From the NCBI GenBank assembly GCA_002317145.1, contig DCIT01000003.1, positions 21,323-85,322 of the forward strand: a DNA stretch of 64,000 bases, written 5' to 3'. Positions 46,229 to 53,948 of this stretch are shown piece by piece. The position numbers were made by a program, and so were the translations under genes. This DNA comes from Caryophanales bacterium UBA1719 (GTDB lineage Bacteria > Bacillota_I > Bacilli_A > RFN20 > CAG-826). Below the pieces are notes generated by a model. It did no database searches, was not told where the DNA came from, and worked only from the letters and a program-made list of their open reading frames with translations. The first letter of the stretch is position 1. Each line of letters begins with the position of its first letter.

Positions 46229-47087
46229 AGGATATTTAGTTCATAACATCACTCAGCACAGTGATAAATTTTTAACACAATTAAATATTTGGAAAGACGC
46301 ATTTAAAGAAAATCATATCGATTTAATAGTGATAAATAATTTAATTGCTTTTAATACGATTAAGAATGATAAAGATGCTAAATTCGTTTTATTCTATGAT
46401 AAAGATATCGCGTTAATGTATGAGTTATTATCGCTTAACATTCCTTTATTTAATAATGTTGATGCTGTTAGATTATGTGATGATAAAGCTTATACGTACG
46501 CGTATTTGATAAAGAATAAAATCAGCACTCCAAAAACAATTGTATTACCATTAACATTCTTCAAACATGTCGATTCATTTTTTAAAGAAATAAAGGAATT
46601 AATTAATATCGAAAATATTAAATATCCATTAATTGTTAAAGAAAGAAGAAGTTCTTTAGGATTAGGAGTTTATTTAATTAAATCTGATCAAGAACTATTA
46701 AAAGTAATTAAAGAAAAAGGCGATAGAGAATTAATTGTTCAAGAATATATTGGATATGAAGTAGGCACTGATTATCGTGTATATTTAATTAATCATCGCC
46801 CAAAAATTGTTGTCACGCGCGTAAATAAAAAGGATTATAGAAGTAACGTTGAACTAGGTGGCAAGATGTCACTTATCAAAAATCCTGATGAAGAATTATT
46901 AAAGATTGCAATGAAAACTTCTTTAGCATTAAAGATGGATTTCGGAGCTATTGATATAGTTAAAGATAAAGATAATAAGTATTATGTATTAGAAGCAAAT
47001 TCTAATGCTCGCACAATGAATCTTGATAAGTTATCTAAGCAATCAATTTCGAAAGAAGTTGTAAAATACATTATTGAAAATATCTAA
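46218..47087 (+). CDS. RimK-like ATP-grasp ligase
   Basis: This 289-residue ATP-grasp enzyme resembles RimK/LysX-type peptide-amino-acid ligases. The nucleotide-binding part has YPLIVKERRSSLGLGVYLI (P-loop-like Lys-Gly strand) and LIVQEYIGYEVGTDYRVYLI. The metal site is FGAIDIVKDKDNKYYVLEANSNARTMNL in two strands. These proteins join a carboxylate to an amine via an acyl phosphate, for example adding Glu to a protein C-terminus. The substrate here is unknown. It ends the gdpP operon, overlapping the unknown gene before it, and is followed at once by a terminator. The N-terminal domain is divergent from characterised RimK. Confidence 0.8.
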   Translation: MAIKGYLVHNITQHSDKFLTQLNIWKDAFKENHIDLIVINNLIAFNTIKNDKDAKFVLFYDKDIALMYELLSLNIPLFNNVDAVRLCDDKAYTYAYLIKNKISTPKTIVLPLTFFKHVDSFFKEIKELINIENIKYPLIVKERRSSLGLGVYLIKSDQELLKVIKEKGDRELIVQEYIGYEVGTDYRVYLINHRPKIVVTRVNKKDYRSNVELGGKMSLIKNPDEELLKIAMKTSLALKMDFGAIDIVKDKDNKYYVLEANSNARTMNLDKLSKQSISKEVVKYIIENI

Positions 47088-47120
47088 AAAAAATGACTTC
47101 TCGCGAAGTCATTTTTATTT
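47088..47120. terminator. Bidirectional terminator between convergent genes
   Basis: AAATGACTTC and GAAGTCATTT form a 10-bp perfect stem with a TCGC loop (47091-47114), extended by A/T pairs. A T-rich run follows on the plus strand and a run of eight T on the minus strand. It serves the ATP-grasp gene and the gene ending at 47121. Confidence 0.9.
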
Positions 47121-48230
47121 TTATTTTTGTGGTGCAGTATATCTAAGCGTACGCATGCTGAGCCACATAACACGAACACCGCAGCATAATACGAATAGCA
47201 TCATTGCTAAACTACTGGATATAAATCCAATTAAAGATAAGATACCTGGAGTTAAGCTTGCATACATTGCAATCTTTTCACTGTCCCAGAATGTATAAAT
47301 TCTAAATGGATTATTTTTACCACGAGTTAATACCCATACCATGAATCCCATGAATATTAATACACCGCCGTTAATACCTAAAACGATATATGTTGATCTC
47401 CAAGTATTGTTATGACGAATATTAATGTATCCTTCATTAAAGAAGCCTTTCCATTTAGTTAATGTTCCAGCTTGGTGACCCGCTTCATCAAAGAAGTCGT
47501 GTAAGATATCTGTTCCAACTTTGGTGTGATCATAATCGAATAACATCGATCCTGTAGTAGTACCAGAACCTTTTAAATTAAAGTTGGCACCAAAGAATTG
47601 ATCTTTACTAAATACCATGAATGCATTATTGCGTGCTAATTTAGTATCGATTGAGCCATCATCTTTTCTAGTCACTCTCATGCATTGATCAGTATTATAC
47701 GGATTTACGTTACCTGCAATGTAAGTATAGAATTCAGCGAATGTTAAATCTTTATTTGTTTTAACATCGTGAACGTTACCATCATAATAGAAAACCTCAA
47801 ATAATTTAGTTCCTTGATCTTCGTATGTAAATGCAGTGAGTTTATCTAATTGAGCTCTGTGATTATAACCGGTGATGTTATCAAATGTCGCGCCAACACC
47901 AGCAATGTTTTCCCAAGTTCCGTTTTCAAAAACCATTTCATGTTTATTTTTATTTCCATCTTTTTCGATGATTTTCATTTTAACTGTTGAACTTTTGTTC
48001 ATTTCGCCAAAACGATACAAACCATCATCAATGTTATTTGTGGTATTTACCCAGTTTTGTCCTTGAACTTGGAAACCAGTGATACAAATTGGTAAGCATG
48101 CAAGGAATAATGCAACTACAGCAAAAACAACAGGGAAAATGTTATATTTCTTTTCTCTAGTTCTCGCAGCTTCAACGCAGGCATTATTATTAATTAATGT
48201 TTTTAAAAGTAAAATAATATGTTTTTTCAT
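47121..48230 (-). CDS. Membrane protein with one large extracellular domain, unknown function
   Basis: The N-terminus is a cytoplasmic amphipathic stretch (LLLKTLINNNACVEAARTRE), then a helix at about 32-54. An external domain of about 225 residues follows, and the C-terminus has three helices (about 283-305, 320-342 and 345-360). The opening loosely resembles DUF1189-type proteins, but I would not assign it. The ATG at 48230 follows a TATACT -10 by 9 nt and has no ribosome site, so it is probably leaderless. It diverges from the membrane gene at 48331, so the two may be a functional pair. A cytoplasmic C-terminus with an Arg-rich end is likely. Confidence 0.65.
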   Translation of the reverse strand: MKKHIILLLKTLINNNACVEAARTREKKYNIFPVVFAVVALFLACLPICITGFQVQGQNWVNTTNNIDDGLYRFGEMNKSSTVKMKIIEKDGNKNKHEMVFENGTWENIAGVGATFDNITGYNHRAQLDKLTAFTYEDQGTKLFEVFYYDGNVHDVKTNKDLTFAEFYTYIAGNVNPYNTDQCMRVTRKDDGSIDTKLARNNAFMVFSKDQFFGANFNLKGSGTTTGSMLFDYDHTKVGTDILHDFFDEAGHQAGTLTKWKGFFNEGYINIRHNNTWRSTYIVLGINGGVLIFMGFMVWVLTRGKNNPFRIYTFWDSEKIAMYASLTPGILSLIGFISSSLAMMLFVLCCGVRVMWLSMRTLRYTAPQK

Positions 48231-48239
48231 TGCTTGATA

Positions 48240-48324
48240 AGTATATTATGAACTAGATTCATAATCAAATAATCTTTTTTATTATTTCTTTAGAAATGAT
48301 AAATTATTTAAAAATTGGTATACT
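48240..48324. promoter_or_regulatory. Divergent leaderless-type promoters
   Basis: On the minus strand TATACT (48245-48240) is 9 nt from the ATG at 48230. On the plus strand the extended -10 TGG-TATACT (48316-48324) is 6 nt from the ATG at 48331, so that transcript should start on the start codon. No ribosome site exists on either side. Confidence 0.6.
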
Positions 48325-48330
48325 ATTTGC

Positions 48331-49362
48331 ATGGCAAAAACTAAGAAAAAAACTTCAACTGTGAAACAAGAACAAGTTGAAAGTAAATACTACGAACAAA
48401 AAACTTATGAGACCAAAGAATTAATTTCAATTTTTGGTATTGTAGGATGTTTCTTGATAATCATTGTAGGATTATTTACTCCGATGATTAAAGCAAATGG
48501 AGCATATTTAACTCCAATTAATTATTTTATTAAAAACGGAATTGATGCAATAACAAAAGCGGGACAAGGGACTGGCACTTGGCTTGGAATTGCTCATTAT
48601 GTATTAGTATTAGGATCGTGGCTTTTAGCGTTTATATCAACTGGTCTTTTATTAGCATTTTGGATACTAAAAATAGTTCACTTCTTTAGAGATAGACATT
48701 CAACATTTGATTACAAAAAACTAAATAGATGGATGTGTGGATTTATTCTCCCTTATATTTTAGTCGTTTGTTCAACACTTATTGGATTATTCCCTAACGA
48801 TATAGAATGCAGAATTGGATATGGCACTATCGTAGTTTTCTTAGGATTAATCGGATTTTTAGTGTTTGATTCAGTAAATTCAATAGACGAGATAAAAGAT
48901 AATTTAGGTATATTTGTTGTTGAAAAAGTTTTAACTATTTTTATTATCGCATTACCATTTTGGTATGGTTCGGTATTTAGTTTTTATGATGGAGACACTT
49001 TAATAAATACTTTTAGTCCTTATTGTCTTACTTGGCAGTTGTTTGCTGGAGGCAGCGATTTATTAACTGGAAATCCAATATTACTATTAACTGCGATTTT
49101 CTTTGTTCATATTTCAATAGTGTTTATTCCTTTAATTGTAAGAGCGATAAATAATACAACAAAAATTATTTTCTCTTCTATTACGTTTGTAGTTTTAACT
49201 ATTGGTTTCTTATTAATGCAACTTTACACTAAAAGTGGTAAAAACAACGTCCTATATATTAGCACAACGTTCTATTTATTATATATAGGCGTCTTAGCAA
49301 TATTATTCTTAGCAGTTGCCCAAGTTATTCAAAATAGACCAGATAAGATAAAACAAAACTAA
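48331..49362 (+). CDS. Polytopic membrane protein of unknown function
   Basis: A Lys/Thr/Glu-rich cytoplasmic N-terminus of about 30 residues is followed by roughly eight membrane helices in 343 aa (for example 33-52, 92-113, 135-153, 160-178, 196-214, 249-268, 280-298 and 308-328). An ectodomain loop after the first helix contains an AITKAGQGTGTW stretch. I know no family match. It is single-gene, with an extended -10 six bases from its ATG and no ribosome site, and it is divergent from the other unknown membrane gene. The rpmE promoter starts 3 bp after its stop. Confidence 0.68.
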   Translation: MAKTKKKTSTVKQEQVESKYYEQKTYETKELISIFGIVGCFLIIIVGLFTPMIKANGAYLTPINYFIKNGIDAITKAGQGTGTWLGIAHYVLVLGSWLLAFISTGLLLAFWILKIVHFFRDRHSTFDYKKLNRWMCGFILPYILVVCSTLIGLFPNDIECRIGYGTIVVFLGLIGFLVFDSVNSIDEIKDNLGIFVVEKVLTIFIIALPFWYGSVFSFYDGDTLINTFSPYCLTWQLFAGGSDLLTGNPILLLTAIFFVHISIVFIPLIVRAINNTTKIIFSSITFVVLTIGFLLMQLYTKSGKNNVLYISTTFYLLYIGVLAILFLAVAQVIQNRPDKIKQN

Positions 49363-49364
49363 TT

Positions 49365-49393
49365 TTGACATTATTAATATCTAATGATATTGT
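49365..49393 (+). promoter_or_regulatory. rpmE promoter
   Basis: A consensus TTGACA -35 (49365-49370), 17-bp spacer and extended -10 TGA-TATTGT (49385-49393). The best -35 match in the window, as expected for a ribosomal protein gene. Confidence 0.8.
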
Positions 49394-49407
49394 TTATAGG
49401 CACACTT

Positions 49408-49440
49408 TCTTTAGATACACATGAGATCTAAGGCAGGAGG
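49408..49440 (+). promoter_or_regulatory. Leader hairpin of rpmE (possible L31 autoregulatory leader)
   Basis: CTTTAGAT and ATCTAAGG can form an 8-bp stem (one wobble pair) around a short loop just before the GGAGG ribosome site of rpmE. Firmicute rpmE genes often carry such a leader, bound by L31 itself. The assignment is by position and shape only. Confidence 0.45.
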
Positions 49441-49451
49441 TATATAAGATT

Positions 49452-49667
49452 ATGAAAAAAGGCATTCATCCAAATTATCAACGTTGCAAAGTCACTTGCG
49501 TTTCTTGCGGTGCGACTTTTGAGACTGGTTCAGTTTTAAAAGAAATTAAAGTTGATTCTTGTTCAAATTGTCATCCATTCTATACTGGAAAACAAAGATT
49601 TGTTCAAGCTGCTGGACGTGTTGATCGCTTCAATAAGAAGTACGGTCTTAAAAACAAAGCTAACTAA
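49452..49667 (+). CDS. rpmE: 50S ribosomal protein bL31, zinc type
   Basis: The 71 residues begin [20 protein letters not shown] and carry the four-Cys set (12, 16, 19 in the first part and 37/40 in [14 protein letters not shown]), so this is the zinc-binding C+ form. The GGAGG site lies about 12 nt before the ATG. It is monocistronic, with its own strong promoter and terminator. Confidence 0.96.
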   Translation: MKKGIHPNYQRCKVTCVSCGATFETGSVLKEIKVDSCSNCHPFYTGKQRFVQAAGRVDRFNKKYGLKNKAN

Positions 49668-49690
49668 TAATTAGCAATTAAATTAATAAT

Positions 49691-49709
49691 AACGGCTTCG
49701 GCCGTTTTT
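49691..49709 (+). terminator. Terminator of rpmE
   Basis: AACGGC and GCCGTT form a 6-bp stem with a TTCG tetraloop and a following T run. Confidence 0.92.
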
Positions 49710-49740
49710 ATTTATAAAATATAAATAAATGTTATAATTT
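49710..49740 (+). promoter_or_regulatory. metG operon promoter region
   Basis: The extended -10 TGT-TATAAT lies at about 49731-49739. Immediately upstream an inverted repeat, TTTATTTATA and its complement separated by three A, overlaps the expected -35. The arrangement recalls the other palindrome-preceded -10 boxes in the window, though the sequence differs. Confidence 0.45.
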
Positions 49741-49763
49741 TATTTGTAAGAGGTATTTCTCAT

Positions 49764-51350
49764 ATGAAAAACAAATTTTACATTACCACTCCAATTTATT
49801 ATCCAAGTGGAGACGCGCACATCGGTCATGCATATTGCACAACATTATGTGACATATTAGCAAGATATAAAAGATTAAGAGGTTTTGAAACCTATTTTTT
49901 AACAGGGACTGATGAGCATGGTCAAAAGATAAAAGAGCATGCCAGCAAAGCAAATAAAACACCTCAAGAATATGTTGATGAAATAGTCTCTAAGTTTAAA
50001 AAACTATGGGAATTAATGGAAATTAGCAATGATGATTTTATTCGTACCACTGAACCTAGACATATAAAAGTTGTCCAAGAAATGTTTTCTAAAATGTATA
50101 AAAAAGAAGATATTTATTTAGGTAGTTATAAAGGTTGGTATTGCACTGAATGCGAAGCTTTCTGGACAGATATTCAAGCAGGACCAAATCATTTATGCCC
50201 TGATTGCAATCGTCCAGTACACGAAGAAACAGAAGAAAGTTATTTCTTTAAATGCTCTAAATATGTAAATAATATTTTAAAGTTATATAACGATAACCCT
50301 AAATTCTGTTTCCCTGAATCTAGAATGCACGAAATGGTTAATACATTTATTAAACCAGGATTACAAGATTTATCTGTTAGTAGAACTTCTAATGATTGGG
50401 GAGTGCCTATTTTAGAAAATAAAAAACACACTGCCTATGTATGGTTAGACGCTTTAACAAACTATATTTCAGCATTAGGATACGGCTCTAAAGATGATGG
50501 ATTATATAAGAAATTCTGGGAAGATCCTAATACTGAAATAATTCATGTTATAGGTGCGGATATCTCTAGATTCCATTGTATTTATTGGCCAATGTTTTTA
50601 ATGTCCGCAGGATTAAGATTACCTGATAGAGTCTTCGTTCATGGTTTATTAAGAATTAAAGATGAGAAAATGTCTAAATCAAAAGGTAATGTCGTTTCTC
50701 CATTCCCATTAGTGGAGCGTTATGGAGTTGATGCTGTTAGATATTATTTATCAAGAGAAGTCACCTTTGGAAGAGATGGAGAATTTACTCCAGAACAATT
50801 TGTAGAGAGATTAAATGTTGATCTCGCTAATCAATTAGGAAACTTATTAAATAGAACCGTTTCAATGATTATTAAATACTTTGATGGAGTGGTTCCAGCT
50901 TTTAAATCTAATGTCACTAAATTTGATAAAGAAGTTGAAGATTTAATAAGTGCCACAATTAAAGAATATGAAATTAATTTTGATGATTTAAAAATCACTG
51001 AAGCAATTACGACTGCAATGAATTTAGTGAATCGTGCAAATAAATATATTGATGAAACAACACCTTGGGTTTTATCTAAAGAAGGTAAACAAGAAGAACT
51101 CGCTAGTGTTATGTCACATCTAGCAAATTGTCTATATGTTTCAGCTATTTTATTATCACCAGTATTAGTACATCAATCTAAAGGAATCCTTGATCAATTA
51201 GGAGTCCCTGAAGAATTAAGAAATTACAAATCTATTTCTAAACTTGGAGTAATTGGAAATATAAAAGTTAATAAAGGAGATCAATTATTCCCAAGATTAG
51301 AAGTTAATAAAGAAATCGAATATGTTAAGTCATTAATGCAAAGTAAATAA
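49764..51350 (+). CDS. metG: Methionine-tRNA ligase
   Basis: MetRS charges initiator and elongator tRNA-Met. The class I signature HIGH is at residues 19-22 and KMSKS at about 302-306. A single zinc knuckle (CTECEAFW...CPDC) is in the connective insert. At 528 aa it ends after the anticodon helix bundle and lacks the C-terminal EMAP-like tRNA-binding dimerisation domain, which many bacterial MetRS lack too. AAGAGG precedes the ATG. No T-box is present. It is the first gene of a run of five that continues with the aconitase-X subunits. Confidence 0.96.
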   Translation: MKNKFYITTPIYYPSGDAHIGHAYCTTLCDILARYKRLRGFETYFLTGTDEHGQKIKEHASKANKTPQEYVDEIVSKFKKLWELMEISNDDFIRTTEPRHIKVVQEMFSKMYKKEDIYLGSYKGWYCTECEAFWTDIQAGPNHLCPDCNRPVHEETEESYFFKCSKYVNNILKLYNDNPKFCFPESRMHEMVNTFIKPGLQDLSVSRTSNDWGVPILENKKHTAYVWLDALTNYISALGYGSKDDGLYKKFWEDPNTEIIHVIGADISRFHCIYWPMFLMSAGLRLPDRVFVHGLLRIKDEKMSKSKGNVVSPFPLVERYGVDAVRYYLSREVTFGRDGEFTPEQFVERLNVDLANQLGNLLNRTVSMIIKYFDGVVPAFKSNVTKFDKEVEDLISATIKEYEINFDDLKITEAITTAMNLVNRANKYIDETTPWVLSKEGKQEELASVMSHLANCLYVSAILLSPVLVHQSKGILDQLGVPEELRNYKSISKLGVIGNIKVNKGDQLFPRLEVNKEIEYVKSLMQSK

Positions 51351-51361
51351 GGAGGTTATTT

Positions 51362-52657
51362 ATGTACAAACCAAAAATGCAATTAACAAAAGAACAACTC
51401 GCTATCCTTAATGGATCAGAAGGAGAAATCAAAGCTAAAGTAATGGAAACTTTAGTAAGATTCGGAGACATCTTTAACGCTAGTAAATTAGTTAAAGTTA
51501 CTCATGGAAAAGGACACTTAGTCACATCGTTTGGAATATCCATGTTAAAACCAATTTTTAACACCATGGATAAAATCAATAATGCAGGATTAACTGTTAA
51601 AGAAGGATTCACAATGGATCCTCGTCCAGTAGATTTTAAAAACGTTCCATGCAATCTATTAGACAAAATTATTTATAGTAAAGTTTTATACTCTACTCAA
51701 AAGAAGTATGAGGAACAATTATTAAAAGCCGGACTAAAGAATAAAGATGATTTCTCATGTACTTGTTATTTAAAAGAAGTTGGTAATACTCCAAAAGAAG
51801 GAGATGTCTTAAGCTGGGCCGAATCTAGCGCAGTAGTTTATGCTAACTCTGTCTTAGGAGCAAGAGTAAATAGAAACTCAGGTATGTTAGATTTATTCGG
51901 ATCTATCGTAGGTTATGTTCCATATTTTGGATTATTAACTGATGAAGGAAGAAAAGCAACATGGAAGATTGTTTTAAAGACTACTAAACTTCCTGAAGCA
52001 CAAATTCTAGGATCCACAATTGGTATTAAAGTTATGGAAGAAGTTCCTTATGTTTATGGATTAGATAAATATTTAGGACATGAAATTAACGATGATGTTA
52101 TTTCTTATTTAAAAGACTTTGGTGCTGCCACAGCAAGTAATGGTGCAGTTGGTTTATATCACATTGATGGATTAACTCCAGAAGCAAAAAAGAAAAAAGA
52201 ATCTTTAATTGCACCTAATGCAAAAGAATATGTAATTGATGATGCTGAATTAGAAAGAATATATAATTCCTATCCAATTATGTGGAAGAATAAAAATGCC
52301 TTACCAAGTTTATGCTTTATCGGATGTCCACATTTAACACTTAATCAATTAATTACTTGGTCGCATAGAATTACTGAAGGATTAAAAGAGACAGGCAAAA
52401 CAAAAGTTCAAGTTAAGACAGTATTTACCGCTGCTCCTCAAGTAGTAGAAGCGTTTAAGAAATATCCAGAGTATCAAGCTTTAATAAATACTAAAGCAAC
52501 GATTTCTTCGATATGTCCTTTAATGTACACATCAAATCCATTAACAAAGAAACGTAATTTAGCAACATGTTCAAATAAATTAAGAACATATTCTATGGCG
52601 AGATTCTATAAAGAAAATGATTTATTAAATATCATTATCGGCAAGGAGGGAAAATAA
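51362..52657 (+). CDS. Aconitase X catalytic (large) subunit
   Basis: This is the DUF521/AcnX catalytic subunit, a distant aconitase that dehydrates small hydroxy acids using an iron-sulfur cluster. Recognisable parts are MQLTKEQLAILNGSEGE at the N-terminus, WAESSAVVYANSVLGARVNRNSG (substrate pocket) and a CPLMYTSNP segment with a candidate cluster Cys near the C-terminus. Known AcnX activities are cis-3-hydroxy-L-proline dehydratase in bacteria and phosphomevalonate dehydratase in archaea. Because the window encodes MEP-pathway IspE, the archaeal role is unlikely. Substrate unproven. It starts 11 bp after metG with GGAGG, and the small subunit follows 2 bp later. Confidence 0.88.
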   Translation: MYKPKMQLTKEQLAILNGSEGEIKAKVMETLVRFGDIFNASKLVKVTHGKGHLVTSFGISMLKPIFNTMDKINNAGLTVKEGFTMDPRPVDFKNVPCNLLDKIIYSKVLYSTQKKYEEQLLKAGLKNKDDFSCTCYLKEVGNTPKEGDVLSWAESSAVVYANSVLGARVNRNSGMLDLFGSIVGYVPYFGLLTDEGRKATWKIVLKTTKLPEAQILGSTIGIKVMEEVPYVYGLDKYLGHEINDDVISYLKDFGAATASNGAVGLYHIDGLTPEAKKKKESLIAPNAKEYVIDDAELERIYNSYPIMWKNKNALPSLCFIGCPHLTLNQLITWSHRITEGLKETGKTKVQVKTVFTAAPQVVEAFKKYPEYQALINTKATISSICPLMYTSNPLTKKRNLATCSNKLRTYSMARFYKENDLLNIIIGKEGK

Positions 52658-52659
52658 AT

Positions 52660-53100
52660 ATGAAAACATTTAAAGGTAGAGTAATTAATGGTGGCAACGC
52701 CACGATTAAAGCTGTTGTATCTCATAACGGTGTTAACTCATTAGCAACATTTCAAAGTTCAGTTATTAAAAAGAGCAAAATTGCTTATGGTTCAGATCAA
52801 AATAATAAAGATGTATTTAATGTTGAATTAACAGGTAAAGCTTTATGCTTACCACAAACTATCGGTTCTACTACTGGTGGTATTGTTATTCAACAAATCT
52901 GCGCTTTAAAGATTAATCCAAAAGCTTTCTTATTCTCATTACCGATTGATTCATTAGCGGCTTCTGGAATTGTTTTAGCTACTGTTTGGGAGAACTCTGA
53001 TGTTATCGCTATTGATAATTTAGGAGATGAATTCCTAAAGACTGTTAAAACAGGTGATACATTAGAAATTAAGGAAGACGGGACGGTTACTATTCTATGA
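52660..53100 (+). CDS. Aconitase X swivelling (small) subunit
   Basis: The 146-residue DUF126-type protein is the swivel domain that completes aconitase X. It begins MKTFKGRVINGGNATIKAVV, has IGSTTGGIVIQQI, a conserved loop that closes over the substrate, and ends in a beta hairpin GDTLEIKEDGTVTIL. An AAGGAGG site lies in the end of the large-subunit gene. Its TGA stop sits in an ATGA overlap with degV, direct evidence that UGA is a stop here. Its activity depends on the large subunit. Confidence 0.88.
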   Translation: MKTFKGRVINGGNATIKAVVSHNGVNSLATFQSSVIKKSKIAYGSDQNNKDVFNVELTGKALCLPQTIGSTTGGIVIQQICALKINPKAFLFSLPIDSLAASGIVLATVWENSDVIAIDNLGDEFLKTVKTGDTLEIKEDGTVTIL

Positions 53101-53948
53101 GAATTGCTATTTCAAGTGAATCTGCATTAGATTTAACTAAAGAGCAAATTGAACAGTATAAAATTTCTGTAATTCCTTTTACAGTTATTTTAGGTAGTGA
53201 ATCTTATCAAGACGGTGTAGACATTGATTGTAATGGTGTTTATAAATACGTTAAAGATACTAAACAACTTCCTCGAACAAGCGCTATCAATCAATTTCAA
53301 TATGAAGAATATTTTAGAAATTTATTAAAAGAAAATGATGTGGTCATTCATATCGGATTTTCTGGCGGATTATCTAGTTCATTTCATATTTGTGAATTAG
53401 CCGCTCAAGAAGTTAAAAATGTTTATACTGTAGATTCTCAATCATTATCTTCTGGAACTGGTTTGCTTTTAATTTATGCTCGTGAATTAGCGGATGAAGG
53501 CAAACAACCTGAAGAGATTGTTCAATTAGTTAAAAATAGAGTTAAAGCAGTTCAAGCAAGTTTTGTTATACAAAACGTTGAATACTTATATAAAGGTGGA
53601 CGTTGTTCTAAAATTGCTTTCTTAGGCGCGAACTTATTCCATATCTGTCCTCAAATTATTGTTAAAGATGGAAAAATGGAACCTGGTAAAAAGTATCGTG
53701 GAAAACAATTTAACGTTATTAATCAATACGTTGATGATACATTAGAGCAATTCAATCATCCGGATCTAAAACATGTTTTTATTACTGATTCAGGATTATC
53801 AAACGATGAAGAACTTATACATAAAACTGTAAAAGAAAAACTTGAGAAAAGAGGATTTAAAAATATCCATTTCTCTAAGGCAGGATGTACAATTGCATCT
53901 CATTGCGGACCTGATTGTTTTGGGATTTTATATATAAACGATAAATGA
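53097..53948 (+). CDS. DegV family fatty-acid-binding protein
   Basis: DegV proteins bind a fatty acid between two domains. Some (FakB) present it to the kinase FakA for phospholipid synthesis. Family marks are SSESALDLTKEQIEQYKISVIPF in two parts, the LPRTSAINQFQYEEYF loop, HIGFSGGLSSSF, VDSQSLSSGTGL and YLYKGGRCSK. It is 283 aa, full length. No fakA is in the window. It overlaps both the aconitase-X small subunit and the next gene by 4 bp (ATGA), an odd company for a FakB. Confidence 0.92.
   Translation: MRIAISSESALDLTKEQIEQYKISVIPFTVILGSESYQDGVDIDCNGVYKYVKDTKQLPRTSAINQFQYEEYFRNLLKENDVVIHIGFSGGLSSSFHICELAAQEVKNVYTVDSQSLSSGTGLLLIYARELADEGKQPEEIVQLVKNRVKAVQASFVIQNVEYLYKGGRCSKIAFLGANLFHICPQIIVKDGKMEPGKKYRGKQFNVINQYVDDTLEQFNHPDLKHVFITDSGLSNDEELIHKTVKEKLEKRGFKNIHFSKAGCTIASHCGPDCFGILYINDK

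Noticed and set aside
51362..53100. Mevalonate-pathway dehydratase role for aconitase X
   Set aside because: IspE shows the MEP route is used; without other mevalonate genes this role is not supported.
52660..53948. UGA read as Trp (Mycoplasma code)
   Set aside because: The aconitase-X small subunit and degV both end at TGA inside ATGA overlaps with the next gene, and Trp codons in conserved positions are TGG.
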